Assembly: GCA_022749755.1 (NCBI GenBank)
Contig: CM040440.1
Coordinates: 12,201,269-12,265,268 of the forward strand
DNA length: 64,000 nt
DNA from: Azadirachta indica
Taxonomy: Eukaryota > Streptophyta > Magnoliopsida > Sapindales > Meliaceae
Reading direction: 5' to 3'
Made by a program: the position numbers and the translations under genes
The notes under the pieces: generated by a model
Database searches by the model: none
What the model was told of the DNA's origin: nothing
What the model saw: the letters and a program-made list of their open reading frames with translations, nothing else
Shown: positions 38,906-51,395 of the stretch, in pieces
How positions within the stretch are numbered: position 1 is the first letter of the stretch
Layout: each line of letters begins with the position of its first letter

Positions 38906-40186
38906 TGAAATACCACTAAGGTAACCCAAGAGGAGGGGCGCGGTGCGGGGTAGGGTGATGGTGGGGGTTGAATTGGGTTCTTAATAGAAAATTATAATAA
39001 ATTCATTTTGAACCCAAGTTACCTACAATTTCTATAAAGCATAAATATAGGAGTTTAAAGATAAAGAAATGAACACAAGATTTATAGTTGTTTGGCAATA
39101 ACCCACTTAGATCCACTTATTCTAATTTCACTAGAAGTATTCACTAATTACAAGTCTTGATTCCACAAGACTTAACAATTATAAACAAGGGATTATGGTA
39201 CCTTTAACCCTTACAAGTATTTATTCATCCTAAATGCTAAACTAACCTAAGATCTATGATATTCTACAACCCTTATAATGTTTGGCTGACTCCAAACACT
39301 CACAAACCACTTAAGCAAGTGAAAGACCCATTTCTTTCACTTTTAACAACAAAATTGTACAAGGTTAATAAAGAATAACTTACAAATTTGATCTCCACAA
39401 GTGTGAATGATGAAAAAGAATGTAATTGGAGATCCTGATGTGTGTTGTACAGATTTAAGATCAAGACTGTGTTATTTGATGTTGTAATCACTTTTTGTTT
39501 ATTAAAAAAATGTTCAAGGTAATTACAAAAGGATATTAAGTCCCCAGTTTACAATAAATTAAAAAACTAGCAATTACTAGCCATTAAAGACTTATAAATT
39601 CAAATTTTCGTACATTTCGGTCTACTAGAGAGGTTAGTTTAGTTGACCAGAGGAAAGTCAAAAACTTTAGAATAAAAACTTAGAAGATCGGTTGACCGAT
39701 TAGTTTAGCTCGGTCAACTAAGGGGTTCGGTTCAATTGACCGATCCAGAAAAGTATTCTGCCTTAGGTTCAATTGATCGATCGATTTAATTCGGTCGACC
39801 GACCATAAGTTCGATTGAATCGGTCCAACTTGGTTCATGAATAGTAACCTGATTTTCTGAAACTTTCAAAAGTTTACATTTTGATCCATTTTCAGGATTT
39901 CAAAATCTTACATTTTGGTCCCTATTATAGGTTTTAAAAACTTACCTGTTGGTCGGATTCTCAAAGTAATAATATGCATAAAACATTTTAAGCTTTCAAT
40001 CAATACATGACACACTTACAAAAAAGAAAAAAAGCCTATACATATAAAATATACAATAAAATACTATCTTCTATGCTTGTTTCTCGACTTTGTATATTAA
40101 GTTTGAATCATCCTTTTTCATTTCTTTGATTTGGTGGTGCATTTTGTCATTATCGAAATTAGAATTGTGTGACATTGAGTTCAACA
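38906..40186 (-). repeat. 5' LTR of Sirevirus-like element B
   Basis: A direct repeat of 34,019-35,264 with canonical ends: TGTTGAACTC at 40,186 and ...TATTTCA at 38,906 on the minus strand. It carries the same clustered TCGGTC/TTGACC motifs (39,680-39,830). The flanking 5-mers (TTTCT left, CATCT right) agree at 3 of 5 positions only. LTR divergence suggests an old insertion. Confidence 0.8.
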
Positions 40187-40439
40187 CATCTAGTGTAATA
40201 ATTTTATCCATCGTATTATTTACTACATTGATTAGGAGGTGGTATTGGGAACTTGTGGACCTACAATTTCAAGTTTTATTAAATTTAGATAATTTATTAA
40301 TTTAATTTATTAATTCTAGTATTATTCCACTAAAAATTTGGAATTAAACTTTTGAAATTATAGATATATTTTACTTAGAAAATATTCTAATCTTTGTGTT
40401 GATGAGTCATATGTATAGTAAAGTATAACATTCTCGACT

Positions 40440-40874
40440 CATTTTTTAAGTTTTGCTTGTGTTTTTATTTTAGGGGAGTTTTTTTTTTATGTTTTTCTTA
40501 ATTTATTTGTGGCTAATTATTGACATTATGCTTAATTTATGAGGGAGTTTTTTTTTATAGGGGAGCTTCTTTTTCATTCTTATGTCAAAAAAAGGGGACT
40601 GCAATGCGCATGCATTTTCTTGATTATCTTTGTGCATATCTTTTTATTAATTCCTCCATACTTTCCTTTAAACTTCTCACTTACATTGGAGAATTGGCAT
40701 ATTTGTTTCTTGTGTTGTTTAAGGTGAGAAGTTGATGTTTAAGTAGTTTGGCTATTGTATGGATCTCATTTATGTTGTTGTTTCGAGTTGTCTAGATTTT
40801 ATAAGTAACTCTAAGCGAAGTTAAATTCATGTGTAGTAAGGTGTTTTGCCACAAGGTTGGACAAAGAGGGAGAT
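40440..40874 (+). mobile_element. 3' end of a second Sirevirus-like element (C) with repeated polypurine tracts
   Basis: Plus-strand purine tracts recur: TTAGGGGAG (about 40,471), GAGGGAG (about 40,541), ATAGGGGAGC (about 40,558), AAAAAAAGGGGA (about 40,586) and ACAAAGAGGGAGATTG (40,861-40,876). The last follows GTTTTGCCAC, as in the 'GTTTTG(T/C)CATCA...AAAGGGGGAGATTG' junction typical of Sirevirus 3' LTRs. No intact ORF remains; the frames at 40,520-40,735 are not convincing genes. Confidence 0.65.
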
Positions 40875-42050
40875 TGAAACATTTAGTTGTGTGTTTGTCA
40901 AAACCTTGCATCAAAAACCATCTCTGCTAGGTTTGATTAGTCAATGTGATATTTTGGATACTCGAATGGTTAAATAGATGTGACTTTTAGATTTCTAAAG
41001 GTTAAAAAACCTTAGCAAGGGTTAAAGCCGGGCTTAAAATAAAGATCGGATTAAACAATGCGTTAAGGAAGGTTCAAATTGAGTGTGGCCAAGCATACTA
41101 TTTTGTGGTTTGAATGCATTGACTTGTTCATTGACTACATACTTATTGGCTACTATACACCCTTACTGTAAAACCACATACATAGAATCATTGACTGCGA
41201 AGAGTTAACTTTGATCGGGTTTCCGTAGGAACGACTACATAGGATTGTTGACTTTGGACATTAACTGTTCTATGATTTGTGGGTGCATTGAGCTTATTGT
41301 AGACTCGATCATAGTAAATCAAAAACGTGGGTTTAATGAACTCGAATTAGGATATGTGCCTTTTACCACGGTTCAACATTATCTATGCATTGACCCCAGT
41401 CAATCTTGACAATTTAAGCTTGAGATTAAATGGCTGATATCGCAACACATCATCATGTTGATCTTTAATTGCCAACTTTTTGACCAAGCATTGTGAAATA
41501 TTATATTTGCTTACTTTGACTTGATTTGGAAGTCCAGAAATGTATCATGAGACTGAAACTTCAAGCCCATTGATTCTAGATGATCTAATGATCCAAATTT
41601 AGCAATCTTGGTATATATCTAAAGCTCTTCTCAAAGCCTGGCAACCCAATTCTTTGTGCTCATATTTTGAAAATTGATTTTGAGAGTTGATCTTTTTAGT
41701 TTCTTTGCTTTAATTTAGCTTCACCAATCACTTAGATGTGATTTCTTTGTGATTGGAGTTGTTAAATTCAAGTTGATTACTCCTATATTATATATTAATT
41801 AGTTTTCATCTTGGGTGGAGATTAATGTGTGATTCACACGGAGAAAAATACGCAAAGGTTTATACATTGGGTTTAGATGAAAGGTACTTGCTATCATAAG
41901 GCTTTGTAAGGCTTTTAAATCTATTATAAATTTTCACATTTTCATAGTGGATTATTTTATCTACATGTGAACTCGATCATGTGTTGAGTTTTGTTCTATA
42001 TCATAATAATCAAAGGTTTCCTTGTATAAATATTGTGTTATGGATGTTGA
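40875..42050 (+). repeat. LTR (3') of Sirevirus-like element C
   Basis: It begins TGAAACATTTAG right after the polypurine tract. It lacks coding capacity. The right end is not resolved; sequence becomes AT-rich intergenic after about 42,000. It is adjacent to, and in opposite orientation from, element B. From 42,050 to 42,830 no gene is recognised. Confidence 0.5.
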
Positions 42051-43078
42051 TTTAATTTTCTAATTTATATTTTCACAATTAGAATATTTATCTTTGATTT
42101 AATTTTTAAATTTTAATTATTTATTAAGAAGTAGTTCTTGGGAGATTAAAATTAGAAATATGAGAAATGTTATTTATTATGAAGTAGTTGTTAGGAAATT
42201 GAAATTGGAAATGTTAGAAGTGTTTTCATATTATTGTGTCATTAAATTTCTATCTCTTGTATTAGAAATTATGTTAGAAGAAGTTTTAGGATTTGGACTA
42301 TTTTAGGAGTGTTGCATGCATTTTATATTTTATTTTGATTAGTTGAAATTTGTGTATTATTTGGTTGATATAGTGTATTTGATTCATTTTGTATAATTGT
42401 ATTTTTTCTGCATTCTTTTTCATTCTCACATATATTGGAGGAATTTTCGAGCACCTTAAGGAGCTTCCCATACCTCTTCACCCAAATTTTCGAAGAAGCT
42501 ACATAGGCTCAAATCATTCTATATTCTCACTCTCCTTAACCCAATACCTCGCCCCTTATGAGCCTTCCAAATTTTGCCCCCAGTGCCAAATCCTATAAAA
42601 GAAAAAAACTATAAATATAAGTAGATTTGAACTTCAAATCTATTTTTTTTTCTTTTTTATTCTTGTTATGAAACAAGAGTTTGAAATTAATTTCCAGAAT
42701 GAAAACTCGAAAAAGTTACCTGGTGGTCAAAGCAAATTCGAATCTATAGATTTATTTGAATAAGATTTGGACAAGAAAATAATAAGATTTGGATTGAATT
42801 TGGAGAAAAAAATATATATATATATATATACGGGGCAGGATCATCAACTTTATTTTTTATACAAATTTTTATACTAATTATTAACTCTTAAATTAAAGAT
42901 ATGTGGAGAGCCAAAATTGTATCTAAGAAATATAAAAAACTTCTTACAAACTCATTTAATAGGGTCTTTTACGTCTTTTTACTTTTCTCTCTCTTACCTC
43001 TAATTCACTAATCTATTTCCCACTTTAATTTTTTTTGTTGCATCTTCTCTCTCTTCAAATATATTTTAATTTTAAGCG

Positions 43079-43871
43079 ATACTGTATTTTACTCCCTAGG
43101 TATTTGGAGAAAGTCAATATACTCCCCTGGGTTTTGAAAAGCGCAAAATACCTCTCTATGTTTTGAAGAAAGTCAAGATATCCCCTAGAGGTTACTATTC
43201 ATGTTTTAATTTAACTATTTTACTTCTCACTATTAAAAATATATAAAATAATTATATTATCTTTATTTTTACTTTATAGTAATCAATATAATCTTATTGT
43301 TACATAAAAGTTATAATAATATTTTAACCTTTAATTATTTCTTTCCTTCAAAATTTATAATCAAATATTTATAATATCTAATTATATATAATTTCTAAAA
43401 TATATCATATTATTAAAATAGTTATAATTAATTGTAGAATGTTTTATAACATAAAATTTGTTGTCAAAATTTCTTAAATAAGTTTGACAGTATTAATTAT
43501 ATATAATTTTTAAAATAAACTATTTTAACAATATGATATATTTTAGAAAATATATAATTAAATATTATTAAATTTGATAGCAAATTTAGAAGAAAATAAA
43601 TTATTAAGGGTCAAATTATTATTATAACTTTTAAATTTAAATGTTAGAATAAGATTATATTAGGTATTACAAAATAAAAAGATAAAGATAATGTAATCGT
43701 TTTAGATATTTTTAATAATAAAAGGGGTAAAATAGTTAAATTAAGATGTAAATAATAACCCTAAGAGGATATCTTGACTTTCTTTAAAATTTAAAGGTAT
43801 ATCTTATCTTTCTCAAAAACTTAAGGGAGTACATCATCTTTTAATAAAAGGAAAGGAATAAAGTACAATAT
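43079..43871. mobile_element. Inner palindromic MITE 1, about 790 bp
   Basis: The ends ATACTGTATTTTACTCC and ATATTGTACTTTATTCC (right end reversed) are inverted repeats. They extend inward through GAGAAAGTCAA..., GAAAGTCAAGATATCC and TTAATTTAACTATTTTAC, each with an inverted counterpart at 43,690-43,850. The TACTCCC/GGGTTTTGAA wording resembles widely spread plant MITEs. No ORF. Confidence 0.65.
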
Positions 43872-44254
43872 TGCAAATTTTAATTATCATTTATAAGTTA
43901 AAAATTCGTTAATTAATATATAATAATTTTTAAAAAATTCTTGAGTTTTTTTTAGGTAAATTAATTAATTAAAATAATTTTTATTTAAAATTTAAAAATT
44001 TTTAATTTATAAATGATAATTACAATAAAAATTAAAATATTTATTTAAATTTTTGAGAGTTTTTTAATTTATAATTGATAATTAAAATGAAAAAAAAATA
44101 ATAAAGAGAGATAAAATATAATAAAGAAGAGAAAAATAGAAGAAAGATTTTACGAATTAGTAGGTAAGAAAGAAAAAAAAAAGATAATTAAAAGATATAA
44201 AAGATTTTAATTAATAAATATAAAATATTTATTATATTTTTATTTCTTTCAATT

Positions 44255-44893
44255 AGGATCAACGCCGCCTTTTTTCACAAAAATTTCTATATCAATTATT
44301 ATTAAGGGTCTTCTATGACTTTTATCTCTTTTCTTTCCTAACCCTAATTTATTACTCTTTCTCCTACTTTAACTTTTTTTCATTACATCTTCTTTTCTCT
44401 CAAACATTTTTTAATTTTAATTGTCATTAATAAGTTAAAAAATACATGAATTAAGTAATCTTTTGTTCAATATTTATATATTATAATATTTTTTTAAAAA
44501 GAAATGAGCTTTTAAGATAAATTGATTAATTAAAATAATCTTTATTTAAATTTTTAAGTTTTTTAATTTACAAGTAATAATTAAAATAAAAATAAAAAAA
44601 TTTTATTTAAATTTTTGAATTTTTGAATTAAATGATAATTAAAATGAAAAGAAATAATGAAGAGAAAAAAGATGTAAGAAAAAAGAGAAAAGTTGAAGAG
44701 ATATTTTACGAATTGTTAGGTAAGAAAGAGAAAAAAAAGTATTAAAAGATATAAAAAATTTTAATTAATGAATATAAAATATTTATTATATTTTTATTTC
44801 ATTCAATCTATACCATTTACATATCTTTAAAATAAGAATTAATAATTGATGTTAAAATTTGTGTAAAAAAAAAAAGAACAGTTGATCCTACCC
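44255..44893. mobile_element. Inner palindromic MITE 2, about 640 bp
   Basis: The left end AGGATCAACGCCG and the inverse of the right end AGGATCAACTGTT match, followed by CACAAA...ATCAATTATTA on both arms. Arms carry matching pyrimidine-rich and purine-rich blocks. It appears to share its right end with the outer composite element. Confidence 0.6.
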
Positions 44894-44901
44894 TTATATA
44901 C

Positions 44902-45141
44902 ATAGGGGTAGAATTAATAGTTTCTTTTTTTTTTATACATTTTTTTACATCAATTATAGGCCGTTGAATTTAAACATATTTAATAGTTGATATTGTATTT
45001 GACTATATAATAATGTATAATTAATATATTCATAATTAATATATATGTTATATGCAATTTCAACTTTTAAATGTGTTTATATTTAATGATGTATAATTGA
45101 TATAAAAAATAATATAAAGGGCCATTAATCCTTCCCTTATA
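44902..45141. mobile_element. Short palindromic MITE, 240 bp
   Basis: The left end ATAGGGGTAGAATTAATAG and the inverse of the right end ATAAGGGAAGGATTAATGG pair. The centre holds TAATGTATAATTAATATATTCATAATTAATATAT-like inverted sequence. Same family as the copies at 20,990 and 24,610. Between 45,141 and 45,697 only a T-run (about 45,348-45,371) and AT-rich DNA are seen. Confidence 0.65.
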
Positions 45142-45696
45142 TTAGTGAAACTATTAAAGTCTCTAGGACTCTAAGTTGACAAGTTTTGATCGCATGGGTT
45201 TCTTCCCTAAAATCCTAGGGGGATGAGGGCATTTTCCCGAAATTGTATTAGTGAAAACATCGGACGGCTCTAAGTTGACAAGTTTTGATAACATGGGTTT
45301 CTTCCCTTCTTTCTCTAATACAAACTCCTATATATACATGAGTAGTTTTTTTTTTTTTTTTTTTTTTTTTTCAGATAGGAGGAGCAAATACTATAAGTGC
45401 TTTCCTTCTTAGTTAAATAAGCCCCGAATTCAAGTATATATTTACTAAATATCATAGATATGGTCTTTATTTTTTCATTTATTTATTTATTAGTGTTTGC
45501 TTATGAGAAATGTATTGTGCATCAATTTAATTTATTATATAACAATTATGTGCTTCATATTATAAAATGCATGTTGCCACACACAAATAAGACAATGGTG
45601 CGGTTGTCAATTGTCAATTGAGCTTGAAAACAAAAATCAATTATCATAATAAAAAAAAGTCTTAAAACCATAAAATAAAACAAAAATGAAAGGAAA

Positions 45697-46855
45697 CTAT
45701 TTCTCAATCCACATAGGTGGATTAAAACGGTTGCATGATATAACCCCAGAATATGAAAGAAAACAGTCATTTTGAATATTATAAATCATGTATCACTACC
45801 TCCTCCTCCTCCTCCTCCTCCTCCTCCTCCTCTTATATGCCAATATGCTTCTTGACAATCATGGGAAAAGTAGATACAAGTAGGTTTGCATCCTGCATTA
45901 TCTGCTCTAATATAGAAGGAAGAGCTGCAACCCAAAAAGAATGCTATATTGCCTATATCTTTGACCATTGTCCATGTATTGATGCTCAATTCCACATGAA
46001 AAACTTGAAACCCAGTACTTTTATAATTGAACTTGCTAGATGAATCTGTGTTTTCACATCCTAGTCATCTAACAACAAACAATTTTTCTGCTAATAAAAC
46101 CACGTAAAATTTCCTAGGCAAACCTAATATTGCAGTTCAGAGTCTCGATGCCTAGATAAACTCTTCATCAATCCATATGGCATTCGAGCGACTTGATGTG
46201 CAACAATAGGATTGACACTTATATCACAAACAAATATTGTAGGTTGACAATTTACCACATTAAACTTATTTTCATAGAAAGCAACATCCCCACAAGCTAC
46301 TCGACCCGTGTCAATTTGGGTCTAAAATCTATCACCTGGTTTAAAATATGCCAATTTTCTATAACTTCCATAAGTAAACATTAATTTGTAGTCAGGATTC
46401 AATAAAGGATTTGATGATAAACCAAATTTGTTGATAAAAAAAGATGTGCTTCATATCCTTTGAAATACCATCCTCCCAATGGCTGAACCTTTTTATACGA
46501 GGAATTTTAATTTCGAAAAGGGAAAAAGATGCAAAAGATTTATAGACCAATCTGGAGCAATAGTTAAAAGTCAAACCTTCGATGAAAAGCACTTCTCAGC
46601 CGTTGCTTGGGTTAAGCTAAGTAGGCGAGTGGTGCTATTTGAGAGACTGAAGAAACCACGTTGAGTACAACCCTTTTCTGGTGGAAGCATGAGCACGGGC
46701 ATCTGATCAGACAAGTTGTTTAGAGATTTCTTGATTATTGTTGGGCGTTGCCATGTACTACATACCCTACTAAAAGAAACAAAATCGTCAAGCACTGCTA
46801 TTCGCCTGACAACTTCAACCAGAAGGTTATCGTAAAGTTCCAACCAATCCGCCAT
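45697..46855 (-). pseudogene. F-box/DUF295 (KIB1-like) protein pseudogene
   Basis: The family is plant F-box adaptors of SCF ubiquitin ligases with a C-terminal DUF295 beta-propeller. It starts at the ATG at 46,855 with an F-box (MADWLELYDNLLVEVVRRI, then VSFSRVCSTW). It continues with VLMLPPEKG, RGFFSLSN, then LLTIAPDWSINLLH after a stop where TGG is expected (about 46,585). Later in-order fragments in changing frames are IKIPRIKRFSHWEDG, YGSYRKLAYFKPGDRF followed by another stop at an expected Trp, GFKVFHVEL, DIGNIAFFLGCSSSF, GCKPTCIYF and a final NPPMWIEK ending at 45,697. At least two nonsense and two or more frameshift changes make it non-functional. A Gly run encoded by a triplet repeat lies near the C-terminus. 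Confidence 0.85.
45800..45833. repeat. (CCT)n microsatellite inside the F-box pseudogene
   Basis: About eleven CCT triplets on the plus strand encode a poly-Gly run on the minus strand, at the place where DUF295 proteins often have a variable Gly/Asp-rich loop. Confidence 0.9.
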
Positions 46856-48359
46856 TCCTCTCAGAATCTAGAACAGAAGACAAATGAAAAGAAGAAAGAC
46901 AGATGGAGAAGAGAAGTTAACGATAACAAAAATCTATCGTTGTATTTAAAAGTAGCATCCACCACCCCTAAATATCAATAAAGAAAGCAACTGATTATGT
47001 TATTCTACTAGTGGCAGTGGGTTTTACTTACATAATCCAATTTGGAAAGTAATACAATATTTCAAAATAAAATAAGAATGAAATTAAATTGTAGTAGTTG
47101 CAATGGATTCGAATCAACGTTCGAACGAAAAACGTTGTGACAATACTTGCATGACAACGTCTTGTCTTTGTGAACATCCTCGTTGTGCTTGACCAATTGT
47201 CCCTTGCGCTCAATTGATTTGTTGCACCATAGCAAGGATAATCCATGTTTGAAACTGAAGCAACTAGTAGTAAGAAAGTACGAAGAATAATGGATTGACA
47301 AGTGATCATACTAACACACATACCTATACACATTTGTAAAAATTAAATATCATATTATATATGTATATACAAAATTGGGTATCGATCATTTTTCTCCAAT
47401 TCACATATATAGTAAGTAATATTAATAACCCATTCCATACGATTGTGGGAAAATATATTAAGTAAAAGTGGTTAATTGATAGTATGTTGGAGGGAATGAA
47501 ATTAAGGAAGGAATCATCAATCCAAAAAGATTAAGTATATGTTGATGCGAAAATGACAAAGGAATTAACTCGTATTGTAAAACTACCTACTTTTATTTTT
47601 TAAAAATTATAATTATTAATTTACTAATAATATGATTGAATATTTTGTTAGTGTAAGCCAGCTAATTATTCTTAACGGTCTGTGCGTATTCTATCTATAT
47701 CTATCAAAAAGATAATACCAAAATTAATTAGTACTAATAATAATCTTGCCTTGTCCTAATAATTGATAAGCTTGAGATACTGATCAAGGTAATTACTCTC
47801 AGCTATATCTGTTTTCTATCTATGTTTAGCTGGCCAGGATTTTACGTAGAATTGAGCAGCATGTATATGCGTGAGTATACTGCATGAAAGGAACAAATTA
47901 ATGAAGTATGGGTTATTATATTTAATTTCTTAAAACTCAACTTTTCCAACTGTGGTGTTAGTGTGTTTCCACTCGCCGCTGGTGTGGTGCAGCCAAATAA
48001 TGGCCATCAATATTTTTGCCACATTTTGGCCTCTTTTCGACACTTTTTCTTGAAAATAAAAACTATATTATCGTGTTTATTAAAAATTTAAAGTCTAATG
48101 ATGTCTATAATAATTTATTTGAAATCAATTACCATCAATGAACGGTGGTCAAAAACAATGTTGATGGTGACAACTATTGATAAAATATCCACGAATCAAT
48201 TTAAATGATTTTAGTATATAAATATTTATATAAATTAACTCATTTATCAAAAATATAATTAGTTAAAAATTTAAGTTAAATTAATTTAAATATTTATATA
48301 AATTATTTAACAATTATCGAAAAGTATAAATAGTATAAAATTTAAATATACAAATACAT

Positions 48360-48420
48360 ATGTACATACATATATACATATATACGCACATACACACAAA
48401 GAGAGAGAGAGAGAGAGGAG
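48360..48420. repeat. Mixed (TA/CA/GA) dinucleotide microsatellite
   Basis: TATATAC and CACACA runs pass into about nine GA pairs. The stretch 46,856-49,200 holds no recognised functional gene. Confidence 0.8.
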
Positions 48421-49199
48421 ATGTAGGAAAATTTAAGGACTTGTACTTTTTAGTACGGTCTATCTTTTATAAATTTTTAACAAAATTTTATCGATTATTT
48501 AAATATTATAATTTTTTCTAATAAAAGTTATGTCATTATTTAATAAAAAATAAAGGAATTTTTTTTAAAAGGAAGACCTTATAATTTAATTTTCTAAAAA
48601 TTTAAAAATTTGTACTATAAAAAATTTAAAATTTAATTTTTTGGATAATAAAAAAGTCATACTGAAAATATTATAATTGTCGATTTAATAAGTCTTGAAT
48701 AAATATTAATGTTTAAAAATAATGACAAATATTTTTTTCTTAGATAATTTTTAATATTAAATGTAAATGTAAAAGCATGATGTTAATTACGTAAATGTTA
48801 TGTCATGTGCAAATTTTTAACAAACAATATAGATAATTTTTAACTGTCATGTGTCAGACAAGGTTAATTTCATAGGTTTATTATCATTAATTATCATTTT
48901 ATTTTACATTAAAAATAAAAAATTACTGCAATAGGGCCAACAAACTGTTATGAAGGACCCATAAACATATATGTGAAACCGATGTTTGACCTATAGAACC
49001 AATGTGTTCCCTCAATCTGTCACATAAAGTTACAATGATAAAGGTACCATTTTTCTATTGCGTGAAATAACAGTAAACGTAGTAGGGCACTTTTGAAACT
49101 TCAAAGAATAATGGGTATTTTATGCAAATATGAGGGGATATATATTGTTGATATTATATTTTATCATCTAATATTAACTAATGAATCTGTTTATATGTA

Positions 49200-51395
49200 G
49201 AAAAAAAGCGATATATTAATTTTTGTTATATGATTATATTTAAATCATTTATCATTAAATAGCATATTTAACGTTATTTATTTTGTTTTAAATAGTTATT
49301 TTTCTTTTTAAATATTTTACTTTTATTTTATAGGTGTTGATGTATTTTAACATGAAAGATATGAAAACAAAGCATAAAAGCACGATTGCTAACCACCTAT
49401 GGAAATCACAAAGTTTTATTTTTGGGGATCAAAACGCAAGCAATTGAGGACTAAAATGTAAAAATATCAAAATAAAGATTTAAATTCAATATAATTAAAA
49501 ATAAGAAGGTCTAATTAAAATGTGTCGATAATATGCCTTTTTTGGCAGAATCAATGGTGCGGCCTGTCACGGGCCGCCGAAACGCAAGCGGAATCGCCGA
49601 AGACGTAGCGGCACCTCAGCGCGCAACCTCCAGCACACGGGCATGCAAGCGACACCTTCCAACGCACGAGCGTGCAAGCAAAACAGTTCGCGGATGAACA
49701 GTGCCTCGGGTGAACAGTGTGCCATGAGCCAGCAAGCTTGTGAGGGTGAACTTAGAGTGTTGGAGGCTTGATGGTTGATTTGGGGCAGACCATGAGGATA
49801 TTGGGTAGCTTGGACCAGCACACATGCAGGCTACTTATGTTTGGATTTGTCCCAAATGGTTTATGTTTGTGTTAGGCCCAATGTGGCCATGCTTGTATAT
49901 ACACCCCATTCATGTAAATGACCCAATTGGCCCAACTTGATGTTTAGTGGTGGTAGGTGGGATTTTTATGTGTAAACTAATCCTCACCATCCATTTATAT
50001 AGGAAGGGCCAAATCTCATCCATTGATTTTATGTATATAAATGCAAGTTTAGTGAAATGTAAAAAGCTAACCATTTCCATTCTCAACAAAGGCAGAACGT
50101 TTGCTTCCTTTCTCTCTACTGTTTTCACTGCAATTTCTCTTCTTTGCTACTGCTTTGCTTCTCCACTCACACTACACACACACAAAGTGATCTTGGGTGT
50201 TCAAGGGCTTACTTGGGCAGTGATAATCAGCTTGTTCAAGTGCCGCATGTGCTGGAATTTCCGCCTCAGTTCCCAGTGCGTGACAGGCCACGCCATGCCT
50301 TCTGCCTCCTCAATGCCTCTGTGCCAAAAATAGTACTCCTACACCACCTAAATTTAAATTTGACAATTTTTTTACTCTTAAATCAAAATTAATAGGTAGA
50401 TTTGAGGTATTTTTATGTTTTCTTATTTTTTCAAGGAAGAGCCACTCTAGTTAAGGGGGGAAAAAGAGTTATAGAGAGAGAAAAGGGGAAGAAGGTGGCT
50501 AGAGAGAGAGAAGGGAAAATCAACAAGAAGAAAGGGGATTTCATCGAGAGATTGGGAGATTTTCATCAACTTTGTGAATTCAAGCCTTTCTCATCTAGTT
50601 TTTCTTTCTCTCCCTTTTTAATTTTATATTGAATTAAACAATTTGTGTTGACTGAGATTATGTATTTGATTGTTAAATTTTTTATAAGTAATCTTGAACT
50701 CTATTTTATGTGTGGTTAGATTTATTTTTTAGGGCAATGATTTAATCTATTGGAAGCATTCATTTTTTGATATTGTGTTATTTTTTATTTGATATTTTGT
50801 ATTGAATATTTATCATAATAATTAATGCTTTTAAATATTGGGCGAATGTTTGAATGAAATGTGGATTGATATAAGTTGAGAAGTGAATATCATATTTAAA
50901 TTGTATGATAAATACCGTAAATTGCATGTTAAATAGAGATGTACTAATATGGTTTACGTAGTTTAATTAGAAATTATTACTAATTGTAACGCGTTTCCAT
51001 TTAATTAATTTCATATAGAGATATAGTGAATTATTAGGTGCGAAGTAGTTTCGATTGATCGCAAGAGAGACTGTCAAATAAGATAGGATAATTAACCGAC
51101 AATACCAGTATCAAATTAGAATAACCTCAATAGAAAAAGTGGATGCGACTAATTAAGATAAAATCATTAGCTCTAGAATTTTTCATTAATTGAGTCTTTT
51201 ATTTAATTTGTTAAGTAGTTAATTTTTGTTTATTTTAATTTCTTACTCAAATTATTTCGATTTCTTCAAATAAATTCATAAATTAATCACCTTTGATACT
51301 TAATTGATTAACATTTCTCATGGGATCGATATCCTCTTATCACTATATTAGTTGTTATGATCCCGTGCACTTGTGGGTATCTCGCATACATGACT
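49200..51395 (+). repeat. LTR-like block related to 60,048-61,372, interrupted by a solo LTR
   Basis: Its 3' part (50,640-51,395) aligns with 60,610-61,375 throughout: GATTGTTAAATTTTTTATA, ATGTGGATTGATAT, TACCGTAAATTGCATGTTAA, GAGAGACTGTC, ATAAAATCATTAGC and the final CGTGCACTTG. The 5' limit is not resolved. It contains 49,565-50,285 as a later insertion. The ORF at 50,402-50,632 is not convincing. Confidence 0.55.
49565..50285 (+). mobile_element. Probable solo LTR, 721 bp, nested in another LTR
   Basis: It begins TGTCACGGGCC and ends GCGTGACA, so the tips form the TGTCACG/CGTGACA inverted repeat expected of LTR ends. It is flanked on both sides by GGCC, a possible 4-bp target duplication. 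The first 200 bases are strikingly GC-rich. A TATA-like TATATAAATGC lies at about 50,034, fitting an LTR promoter. The overlapping ORFs (49,567-49,825 minus, 49,947-50,333 plus) have no recognised domain. Confidence 0.55.

Larger units (their letters stand above)
42832..44895. mobile_element. Composite palindromic MITE nest, outer boundaries
   Basis: The left end GGGGCAGGATCATCAAC and the inverse of the right end AAGGGTAGGATCAAC align for about 75 bases (continuing through TACAAATTTTTATA and TTAAAGATATGT). Inside are two shorter inverted-repeat units, listed separately (43,079-43,871 and 44,255-44,893). Pyrimidine-rich arms (CTCTCTTACC..., 42,975-43,060 and 44,325-44,400) have inverted partners at 44,100-44,180 and 44,655-44,740. 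No transposase ORF is present. Confidence 0.6.

Noticed and set aside
47062..47333. Minus-strand ORFs with a zinc-finger-like HNEDVH...CKYC pattern
   Set aside because: Only isolated Cys/His pairs, no complete C2H2 unit in one frame, and no neighbours supporting a gene.
49567..50333. ORFs of 69-128 aa in the GC-rich segment
   Set aside because: GC-rich LTR sequence gives long chance ORFs; no domain and no conserved start context.
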